From: Mytilus trossulus
Lineage: Eukaryota; Mollusca; Bivalvia; Mytilida; Mytilidae
Assembly: GCF_036588685.1 (NCBI RefSeq)
Contig: NC_086383.1
Coordinates: 61,703,448-61,767,447, forward strand
Direction: 5' to 3'
Length of the DNA: 64,000 nucleotides
Within the stretch, counting starts at the first letter, position 1. Each line of letters begins with the position of its first letter. This document shows positions 24,501 through 36,500 of this stretch, in pieces. The notes below the pieces were generated by a model. That model searched no databases. It was given only the letters and a program-made list of their open reading frames with translations, and had not been told where the DNA came from. The position numbers and the translations under genes are program-made.

Positions 24501-27500
24501 AATGAGATTTTCCACTTATACAATCTATATTTGAACATACGAAAATGCATTTTTATGCTTGGTGGTTGCGGAAATAGAATAACAAAATAAGCGAGTGCGG
24601 AGATTTAATTTCAATAAAATTAACGAAATGCAAACTTGGTTCGAAGGGTACACATGTATAATTTAAATGATCTCTACAGTTAGCAAAAAGTTATATCACG
24701 AAACAAATGAACTCCGGGGAAAAATTCGAAACGGAATGACACTGATCAAATGCCAAAATCAAAAACTCAAACACATCATACGAATGGACAAAAACTGTCA
24801 TATTTCTGTATAGGCATTTTTTCATGTGGAATATGAAAAATGGTGAATTAAACCTTGTTTTATAGCTATCCAAACTCTCACTTTTATGATAGTCGTATAA
24901 AATTCCATTATTTTGACAACGATGCGTGAACAAAACAAACAGACTTAATAGGTATGAATGTCAAAAATAGGAGTACAACAGTCAACGTTGTGTTATTATC
25001 TTAATCACTATAAATTCAAACTGATATACAAATACACATTTATTATGACACATTAAAACACAATAGCGGGATGTATAAGTATAGAGCCACGTCATATGTA
25101 ACCAAGAAACACAAAAAGGCATACAGAAAAAGCATTTTAGCAAAAGCGAGACAAGAATACAAAAGTTAATAAATTCTAGAAAAGTGCTTTATATCAAATC
25201 ACTATATTTAATACATATGAGTAGACAATAACAATCAAAACCAAGAAGTAAAAAAGACTCACAAAACCAAAGGACATTTACATTAACAGTTATAGATAAT
25301 AATTAAGAAACAACAGGAACTCCACTAAAAACCGGGAGTGAAACCTGGTGCTCCGGAAAGGTAAGCATTTCCTGCACCGTATATAGTATAGAAACTGTAC
25401 TTCGGAAAGGGAAATTTATTTTTTTTTTCTTCAGAAATTAGTATTTGTTATTGATATTGCTACAATATTTGAACAACTTTATGTGATAGAACGACAGGTT
25501 GCGGCGGCATCTATTTTGCTAAACACAAATGACAAAACAAACTTTTCTCTTGAATATGAAAAAAATTGGTCATAGTTTAAACATAAAAATTTGCAATAGC
25601 ATATCAAATGTTTATATTCAAACTATGGTTATATATTGGCAAACTGAAAAAGTAATGACGAAAACGTATAGACAAAGGTTTTTTTTAAATATGTCAATGG
25701 TTAAATTCTGAGGTTTTAGAAAGTTGATCATCAAATGACACTAAATTAAAATGTTTAGTGTATGTTAACGATATATGTTAATGTAAACATTATAAAAAAA
25801 ACTTTTTAAGCATTATCAAACAATAATTCAAAAGCTATTAAACAAGGCAAACAAAGTATTACAACAGTAAAATTAGGACGTCCTTGTTTACTTGGTTATT
25901 ATAAAGTACTTGATGAGGTTCTAGTCTTCTGGAAATCATGCGTTAACATTCCTTTTCAAATAAATATAAAAATGTCTCATTTCATATGAAGATAAATGAA
26001 AGTGCAGGAGAAACAGAAAGTATTTATATATTGCAGCTGTGCTATTTGCGCAGTCAAATTGCATTGAACCAATATGCATAAGTGATATACAGTCATGCTC
26101 TCTGATTGTATATCGCAAAGTTTATAACTTTAACAATGGTTTTCCGTAGAGATTGAAAACATTATCAAACAAGGTATTTTTTTATTTCAGTTTCTAATTT
26201 TACATAGTTCAATTAAATTTATTAACATTCCTTTTCTTTTAAATGTGTGTGTGTCAATACATTTAATTTAGTACTGTACGTACCTTTTCATATCGATGTC
26301 CGACTGAACTGCTATATAACCTTTTACTGTAACTTCCGGATTTAACATGTCTTTAAATTCAACTCTTGCAAATGTGAATGCTACTTGAAACTTTTTTTCC
26401 TAAAAAAGTCCATTTTTACTTGACATTGGAATTAAACATATGAAAATAGTTTGCAATATATAAAGTTATTTCTTATCGATGCAAAACATTAATTTTCTGA
26501 CATGATGTCCATTATAATGTTTATATATATACATATAAATATATTGATGTTTAGACGAGTTGTATATACATAATGTACACAGTTATGTATCACCATCACT
26601 GCTGGTGATCCGATGGATAAATCTCCTGTAGAGTGTCACTGGCTCAGACGTACTTATAAATATAATTATTTTCTGTGACTGTATCTTACATTAATTTGAA
26701 GGATCCTTTACTAACGTTAATTTAGCTGATCTGTAAAAATAACATATCCATGCCTTATATATCATGTACTGCAGTACGACGCTAGATTAAAACTGTCGCG
26801 GAAAGGAAACACCCGGCCACCGGGAGCTATATTTTTATGAAGCCCAGGTGGTCGTGTGGTCTAGCGGGACAGTTAAAGTGCATGCGATGTGGTGTCACGA
26901 TATCTCAGTAGCATGGGTTCGAATCCCGGCGAGGGAAGAACAAAAATTTTGACAGATCTAACATTATTTGGTTGATGTTTAGAAGAGTTGTATATATAAA
27001 TATAAATTTTATTTGGCAATCGTCAATGGCAGTCAGCAGGGTTAAAGAACATCAGTTGTTCGACCTGTTAGTCAAATGCGTTTTGTTTAAATATACTTTT
27101 TCACTCTTTTGGTCTTTTGGAAAATGTTGTTTGTGCTGTTTTTAGACCCTTCTACAACGAAATTTGTTTGACATGCACACGTATAAAAACTGCGGTTTTT
27201 ATCCAACGCAGTCATAGGTTTGAACGTGGTTTTCAATTTAGACTCGTTTATATTTTTTGTTTGGGCATGTATCATATTTTCCCTCCGGTTTATATGATCC
27301 GTTCATCCTATATATTGACTCTTAAAATTCAAGAGTTAATCTAAAAATGAAGGTACTTTCTCTAAAAATGAGGGTACTTTTTATATGGCCTTCCAAATAC
27401 CGTTTCGATCCCTAACATCACTGAAGAGACATTGTCGAAATCCGGATATGGTGTATCAAAGAAATATTGACACCGAATGTTTATGGCACAACATCCTGTC

Positions 27501-30500
27501 CACAAGTTAACAATTTTTTTTTTTCTGTGACGTATTAAATTTATATTAGGATCCATTTTGTTACATCTTGTGATCAATTTTATTTGGCAATCGTCAATGG
27601 CAGTCAGCAGGGTTAAAGAACATCAGTTGTTCGACCTGTTAGTCAAATGCGTTTTGTTTAAATATACTTTTTCACTCTTTTGGTCTTTTGGAAAATGTTG
27701 TTTGTGCTGTTTTTAGACCCTTCTACAACGAAATTTGTTTGACATGCACACGTATAAAAACTGCGGTTTTTATCCAACGCAGTCATAGGTTTGAACGTGG
27801 TTTTCAATTAAGACTCGTTTATATTTTTTGTTTGGGCATGTATCATATTTTCCCTCCGGTTTATATGATCCGTTCATCCTATATATTGACTCTTAAAATT
27901 CAAGAGTTAATCTAAAAATGAGGGTACTTTCTCTAAAAATGAGGGTACTTTTTATATGGCCTTCCAAATACCGTTTCGATCCCTAACATCACTGAAGAGA
28001 CATTTATTGTCGAAATCCGGATATGGTGTACTAAAGAAATATTGACACCGAATGTTTGTGGCACAACATCCTGTCCACAAGTTAACAATTTTTTTTTTCT
28101 GTGACGTATTAAATTTATATTAGGATCCATTTTGTTACATCTTGTGATCAATTTTATTTGGCAATCGTCAATGGCAGTCAGCAGGGTTAAAGAACATCAG
28201 TTGTTCGACCTGTTAGTCAAATGCGTTTTGTTTAAATATACTTTTTCACTCTTTTGGTCTTTTGGAAAATGTTGTTTGTGCTGTTTTTAGACCCTTCTAC
28301 AACGAAATTTGTTTGACATGCACACGTATAAAAACTGCGGTTTTTATCCAACGCAGTCATAGGTTTGAACGTGGTTTTCAAATTAGACCCGTTTATATTT
28401 TTTGTTTGGGCATGTATCATATTTTCCCTCCGGTTTATATGATCCGTTCATCCTATATGTTGACTCTTAAAATTCAAGAGTTAATCTAAAAATGAGGGTA
28501 CTTTCTCTAAAAATGAGGGTACTTTTTATATGGCCTTCCAAATACCGTTTCGATCCCTAACATCACTGAAGAGACATTTATTGTCGAAATCCGGATATGG
28601 TGTACTAAAGAAATATTGACACCGAATGTTTGTGGCACAACATCCTGTCCACAAGTTAACAATTTTTTTTCTTTCTGTGACGTATTAAATTTATATTAGG
28701 ATCCATTTTGTTACATCTTGTGATCAATTTTATTTGGCAATCCTCAATGGCAGTCAGCAGGGTTAAAGAACATCAGTTGTTCGACCTGTTAGTCAAATGC
28801 GTTTTGTTTAAATATACTTTTTCACTCTTTTGGTCTTTTGGAAAATGTTGTTTGTGCTGTTTTTAGACCCTTCTACAACGAAATTTGTTTGACATGCACA
28901 CGTATAAAAACTGCGGTTTTTATCCAACGCAGTCATAGGTTTGAACGTGGTTTTCAATTTAGACTCGTTTATATTTTTTGTTTGGGCATGTATCATATTT
29001 TCCCTCCGGTTTATATGATCCGTTCATCCTATATATTGACTCTTAAAATTCAAGAGTTAATCTAAAAATGAGGGTACTTTCTCTAAAAATGAGGGTACTT
29101 TTTATATGGCCTTCCAAATACCGTTTCGATCCCTAACATCACTGAAGAGACATTTATTGTCGAAATCCGGATATGGTGTACTAAAGAAATATTGACACCG
29201 AATGTTTGTGGCACAACATCCTGTCCACAAGTTAACAATTATTTTTTTTCTGTGACGTATTAAATTTATATTAGGATCCATTTTGTTACATCTTGTGATC
29301 AATTTTATTTGGCAATCGTCAATGGCAGTCAGCAGGGTTAAAGAACATCAGTTGTTCGACCTGTTAGTCAAATGCGTTTTGTTTAAATATACTTTTTCAC
29401 TCTTTTGGTCTTTTGGAAAATGTTGTTTGTGCTGTTTTTAGACCCTTCTACAACGAAATTTGTTTGACATGCACACGTATAAAAACTGCGGTTTTTATCC
29501 AACGCAGTCATAGGTTTGAACGTGGTTTTCAATTTAGACTCGTTTATATTTTTTGTTTGGGCATGTATCATATTTTCCCTCCGGTTTATATGATCCGTTC
29601 ATCCTATATATTGACTCTTAAAATTCAAGAGTTAATCTAAAAATGAGGGTACTTTCTCTAAAAATGAGGGTACTTTTTATATGGCCTTCCAAATACCGTT
29701 TCGATCCCTAACATCACTGAAGAGACATTTATTGTCGAAATCCGGATATGGTGTACTAAAGAAATATTGACACCGAATGTTTGTGGCACAACATCCTGCC
29801 CACAAGTTAACAATTTTTTTTTTCTGTGACGTAATATATTTATATTAGGATCCATTTTGTTACATCTTGTGATCAATATTATTTGGCAATCGTCTATGGC
29901 AGTCAGCAGGGTTAAAGAACATCAGTTGTTCGACCTGTTAGTCAAATGCGTTTTGTTTAAATATACTTTTTCACTCTTTTGGTCTTTTGGAAAATGTTGT
30001 TTGTGCTGTTTTTAGACCCTTCTACAACGAAATTTGTTTGACATGCACACGTATAAAAACTGCGGTTTTTATCCAACGCAGTCATAGGTTTGAACGTGGT
30101 TTTCAATTTAGACTCGTATATATATATATATATACAACTCGTCTAAACATCAACCCAACAATGTTAGATCTGTAAATTTGCTTTGGTTCTTCCCTCGCCG
30201 GGATTCGAACCCATGCTACTGTAATATCGCCTGCACTGCGGCCGTCCCGCTAGACCACACGACCACCTGGGCTCTCAAAAAAAAGAGCTACGCTGGCCAT
30301 GTGTTACCTTTCCACGTCAGTTTTAATCTAGCGGCGTACTACAGTACATGATATATAAGGCATGAAGATGTTATTGTTACAGATCAGCTAAATTATCTAT
30401 AGTAAAGGATCCTACAAATTAATGTAAGATACAGTCACAGAAAATAATTATATTCATAAGTACGTCTGAGTCAGTGACAACCCTTCTACAGATGTATATA

Positions 30501-33500
30501 TATAAAAGGCTTTTGGGTCTACGGAAAGCCAGTACAGGTGGCTCGGGAAAGATCTTGGATAGTTTAGGATGTTTTTTGATATCTTTCCAACTTTCGCGGA
30601 TAAGGTGAGATAAGTTATCAAATTTTGGATGGTAAGTCAACACAAACGGCACCCTCCTGTTGACCTTTTTGACTTTATATTGTAAAAGTTCGTCTCGGCT
30701 GATGTTGCTAGCACGAGAAAAACCTTTATCAATGTCTTTCCTTTTGTAGCCCCGATGTTTTAGGTGACCGCGAAGTTCTTGTAGTCGTTTTTTGGCAACA
30801 TCGTTGGTGGAGCAAATTCTTTTTATTCGTATGGCCTGGCTGTAGGGAATGCTCTTGGTGCAATGTTTAGGGTGACAACTTAAAGGAGACAGATATTGAT
30901 GTTTGTCTGTGGGCTTGCAATACAAATCTGTAAATATGTTTCCATCCCTCAATTGCGTTGTAGTGTCAAGAAATGTGATCTTAGAGTCAGAGATTTCATA
31001 TGTGAATTTTATTGAGGGATGGGCATCGTTGGCATGTTGAATAAACAAATTTAGTTCTTGTTCAGTATTATCCCACTTCATGTCAATATCGTCAATAAAT
31101 CGGAACCAAGAAAGTGGTTGATAAAGAAAAGAATTGAAAATTTTCTGTTCTAATTTCCCCATAAAAATATTGGCATAAGACGGGGCCATCTTTGTTCCCA
31201 TTGCTGTTCCATTAACTTGGAGAAAGTGTTCACCATTGAATGTGAAGTTATTGCATTTTAATACCAAAGTGAGGAGCTGGATGAGACATTCAGTTGGTGG
31301 ATGTAAGGTGTTACGAGAGTTCCAGACTTCCCTACAGGCCTCAATACCATCGTCATGGGGGATGTTAGTATAGAAGAGGTAACATCAAGCGAGACAAGGA
31401 TCGTTTCAGGTGGGAGAGGGTTCAAAGATTCCATTTTTTTAATATAATGTGTTTTGTCTTGTATATATGATGGTAAATTTTCTACATGTGGTCTGAGATG
31501 AAAGTCAATAAATTCTGATATTTTCTATGTAGGGTGGTCATTGGCGGAAACAATTGGTCTACCTGGATTATTGACTTTATGTATTTTGGGCAGAAGATAG
31601 AAGCGCCCCGGCTTTGATTTTTCAGGTTTTAGATATTTAAATGTGTTTTCATCAATATGTCCCTGTTCACACATGTTTTTCAGGTTTGTGGTGATATCTT
31701 TGTTAAATTGAGGGGTGGGGTCAGAGTCTAATTTCTTATAAAATCTCTCATCAGAGAGTTGACGTTCTGCCTCTTGAATGTAGTCACATCTGTCCATGAC
31801 GACAACAGCGCTCCCTTTATCTGCTGGTTTTATTATAATGTCGTCTCTGTTTTTAAGTAACCGCATAGCTTCGTTTTCTTCAGAAGATAAATTGTTGAAT
31901 GTTTGGGAAGTAGCAGTGGACAGATGTGTTACGTCGGATTTAATTTTGTCAATAATATGTTCTAAAGTAGCACATTTACTGGGTTTAGGAATCCATGAAC
32001 TTTTTTTCCTGATTCTGGAATTCCCAGATTCAGGAAAAAAAGTTCATGGATTCCTAAACCCAGTAAATGTGCTACTTTAAATTCCCAGATTCAGGAAAAA
32101 AACGAAGCTGTGCGGTTACTTAAAAACAGAGACGACATTATAATAAAACCAGCAGATAAAGGGAGCGCTGTTGTCGTCATGGACAGATGTGACTACATTC
32201 AAGAGGCAGAACGTCAACTCTCTGATGAGAGATTTTATAAGAAATTAGACTCTGACCCCACCCCTCAATTTAACAAAGATATCACCACAAACCTGAAAAA
32301 CATGTGTGAACAGGGACATATTGATGAAAACACATTTAAATATTTAAAACCTGAAAAATCAAAGCCGGGGCGCTTCTATCTTCTGCCCAAAATACATAAA
32401 GTCAATAATCCAGGTAGACCAATTGTTTCCGCCAATGACCACCCTACAGAGAAAATATCAGAATTTATTGACTTTCATCTCAGACCACATGTAGAAAATT
32501 TACCATCATATATACAAGACACAACATATTATATTAAAAAAAATGGAATCTTTGAACCCTCTCCCACCTGAAACGATCCTTGTCTCGCTTGATGTTACCT
32601 CCCTCTATACTAACATCCCCCATGACGATGGTATTGAGGCCTGTCGGGAAGTCTGGAACTCTCGTAACACCTTACATCCACCAACTGAATGTCTCATCCA
32701 GCTCCTCACTTTGGTATTAAAATGCAATAACTTCACATTCAATGGTGAACACTTTCTCCAAGATAATGGAACAGCAATGGGAACAAAGATGGCCCCGTCT
32801 TATGCCAATATTTTTATGGGGAAATTAGAACAGAAAATTTTCAATTCTTTTCTTTATCAACCCCTCTCTTGGTTCCGATTTATTGACGATATTGACATGA
32901 AGTGGGATAATACTGAACAAGAACTAAATTTGTTTATTCAACATGCCAACGATGCCCATCCCTCAATAAAATCCACATATGAAATCTCTGACTCTAAGAT
33001 CACATTTCTTGACACTACAACGCAATTGAGGGATGGAAACATATTTACAGATTTGTATTGCAAGCCCACAGACAAACATCAATATCTGTATCCTTTAAGT
33101 TGTCACCCTAAACATTGCACTAAGAGCATTCCCTACAGCCAGGCCATACGAATAAAAAGAATTTGCTCCACCAACGATGTTGCCAAAAAACGACTACAAG
33201 AACTTCGCGGTCACCTAAAACATAGGGGCTACAAAAGGAAAGACATTGATAAAGGTTTTTCTCGTGCTAGCAACATCAGCCGAGACGAACTTTTACAATA
33301 TAAAGTCAAAAAGGTCAACAGGAGGGTGCCTTTTGTGTTTTTACCGAAAGTTGGAAAGAAATCGAAAAACATCCTAAACTATCCAAGATCTTTCCCGAGC
33401 CACCTATACTGGCTTTCCGTAGACCCAAAAGCCTTAAAGACTTTCTGGTGAGAGCTGAGTTATCCTCTCCAGCAGGCTCTTCGTCAGTGGGCTCTTGTAA

Positions 33501-36500
33501 GGGTTGTGGAAACCAACGATGTCTGACTTGCAAACAAATACTGATTACCCAGACTTTTAACAGTCACTCCACTGGTACAGAATACACCATATTTTGCAAT
33601 GTTAATTGCAAGACTACAAATGTTGTGTATCTCCTACAGTGTAAATGTGGTAAACAGTATGTTGGCGAGTCAGAACAGCCGTTTCACAAACGAACCAACG
33701 GTCATCGTAGCGACTACCAATGCAAGCCAGACCTCCCTCTTAGTCGACATTTGAGATCCCCTGGCCACACTAAGGCAGATCTCAATCGACTGACCATTAC
33801 TATCATTGCCCACAACTCTGCTTGGTCTAGGGAGGATAGACTTACTCGGGAAAGATTCTGGATAAGAAAATTAACAACTTTGGCACAAAATGGGATAAAT
33901 GAAAAGATGTAGTTCGACATCATGCAGTGCTTCACATCTGGGTTATACTACTTATTATTACAGTCTCTGTTTCTATTTCTTTACCTTTCTCATCTCTAAA
34001 ATAAATCTGTTGAATATAACAATTTAGATTGCTTAAATTTTTGAGGGATGTATAAGTACCAAGCCACGTTCAACTAGTTTACTTTAGTCAAATTTTATTA
34101 TTATATTTTAACGGCCGTTGGTGTTAAACATATCAGACTCTAATGTAACTATACTACCGTTGTCAAATCTGAAATATTGACAAATTTAGACCGTTCAGTG
34201 CTGTTTATTTGGAATTCTTACTGACGCAATCTTTCGTGTAACATTATAATTATAGATACCGTTAAAGCTTTGGAGTTGTGCTAGTTCATATTGCACATTA
34301 TTTTTTATTATTTAAAGCATATATTTGAACTCTCTGATGTAAATAGTCATATAACCTATGTCGTGTTTAACACATTTTTAGAACTGTGCAAGCGTCTTAC
34401 CTGATGTTCGGTTTGACCTTTTTAATTGTATAAACTTCAAGATTGTAACAGCTTAATCTAAGTAGACTGATAATTGATTCATTCAACATCACAATCATAT
34501 ATACTGATGAAGGATATCTGTTATCCGAAATATTTATAAATAATTACATTTATAGTTTTTTTTTTGTGTTATTGGTGTTGTTATGTACACTTTTTAGACG
34601 TTTATATAATTTATTTTATTGTGTACATGTATCGTTACTTGTAACGATCCAGCGCCCTCGTGGGGAAAATCGTTGACTATTATTCAGACGTTTTATATAT
34701 TTTGTCACTGACTCAGACGTACTTATGAATATAATTATTTTCTGTGACTGTATCTTACATTAATTTGTAGGATCCTTTACTATAGATAATTTAGCTGATC
34801 TGTAACAATAACATCTTCATGCCTAATATATCATGTACTGTAGTACGCCGCTAGATTAAAACTGACGTGGAAAGGTAACATATGGCCACCGAAAGCTCTT
34901 TTTTTGAGAGCCCAGGTGGTGGTGTGGTCTAGCGGGACGGCTGCAGTGCAGGCGATTTGGTGTCACGATATCACAGTAGCATGGGTTCGAATCCCGGCGA
35001 GGGAAGAACCAAAAATTTGCGAAAGCAAATTTACAGATCTAACATTGTTAGGTTGATGTTTAGACGAGTTATATATATATATATATATAGATAATTTAGC
35101 TGATCTGTTTATTATTTTCTGTGACTGTATCTTACATTAATTTGTAGGATCCTTTACTATAGATAATTTAGCTGATCTGTAACTACGTTCAAACCTATGA
35201 CTGCGTTGGATAAAAACCGCAATTTTTATACGTGTGCATGTCAAACAAATTTCGTTGTAGAAGGGTCTATAAACAGCACAAACAACATTTTCCAAAAGAC
35301 CAAAAGAGTGAAAAAGTATATTTAAACAAAACGCATTTGACTAACAGGTCGAACAACTGATGTTCTTTAACCCTACTGACTGCCATTGACGATTGCCAAA
35401 TAAAATTGATCACAAGATGTAACAAAATGGATCCTAATATAAATTTAATACGTCACAGAAAAAAAAAATTGTTAACTTGTGGACAGGATGTTGTGCCACT
35501 ATATATATAAGTACGTCTGAGTCAGTGACAACCCTACAACAGATGTATCCATCGGATCGCCATCAATGATGGTGATACATGGCTGTGTACATAATGTATA
35601 TACAACTCGTCTAAACATCAACCCAACAATGTTAGATCTGTAAATTTGCTTTTGCAAATTTTTGGTTCTTCCCTCGCCGGGATTCGAACCCATGCTACTG
35701 TGATATCGTGACACCAAATCGCCTGCACTGCAGCCGTCCCGCTAGACCACACGACCACCTGGGCTCTCAAAAAAAGAGCTTTCGGTGGCCATATGTTACC
35801 TTTCCACGTCAGTTTTAATCTAGCGGCGTACTACAGTACATGATATATAAGGCATGAAGATGTTATTGTTACAGATCAGCTAAATTATCTATAGTAAAGG
35901 ATCCTACAAATTAATGTAAGATACAGTCACAGAAAATAATTATATTCATAAGTACGTCTGAGTCAGTGACAACCCTACAACAGATGTATCCATCGAATCG
36001 CCATCAATGATGGTGATACATGGCTGTGTACATAATGTATATGCGAGTTTATATATACATTATATACACAGCCATGTATCACCATCATTGATGGCGATCC
36101 GATGGATACATCTGTTGTAGAGTTTTAATCTAGCGGCGTACTACAGTAACACATGCCCACCGAAAGCTCTTTTTATGAGAGCCCAGGTGGTCGTGACGAG
36201 TTGTATATATATAATATATATATACAACTCGTCTAAACATCAACCCAACAATGTTAGATCTGTAAATTTGCTTTTGCAAATTTTTGGTTCTTCCCTCGCC
36301 GGGATTCGAACCCATGCTACTGTGATATTGTGACACCAAATCGCCTGCACTACAGCCGTCCCGTTAGACCACACGACCACCTGGGCTCTCAAATAAAAGA
36401 GCTTCCGGTGGGCATGTGTTACCTTTCCATGTCAGTTTTAATCTAGCGGCGTACTGAATTAATGTAATATACAGTCACAGAAAATAATTATATTCATAAG

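Larger units (their letters stand above)
27006..30116 (+). repeat. Tandem array of 571-576-bp units, each with a hammerhead ribozyme
   Basis: Unit starts (tatttggcaa) at 27010, 27581, 28155, 28731, 29306 and 29880 give periods 571, 574, 576, 575 and 574 bp. There are five full units and a sixth cut at about 30116 inside tttcaatttagactcg. Units are nearly identical; differences are a few substitutions, poly-T length, and a 4-base loop deletion in the first ribozyme. The recurring 60-75-codon frames on both strands are the same repeat read six times, not genes. The unit also occurs as inverted fragments at 35185-35505 and 36560-37010 and a small piece at 1724-1815. Confidence 0.95.

Noticed and set aside
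27006-30116. CRISPR-like array
   Set aside because: Direct repeats are ~575 bp without unique spacers; eukaryotic satellite.
27117-30175. Recurring 62-75-codon frames on both strands
   Set aside because: They are the same satellite read six times; changes between units do not favour synonymous sites and both strands are open at once.
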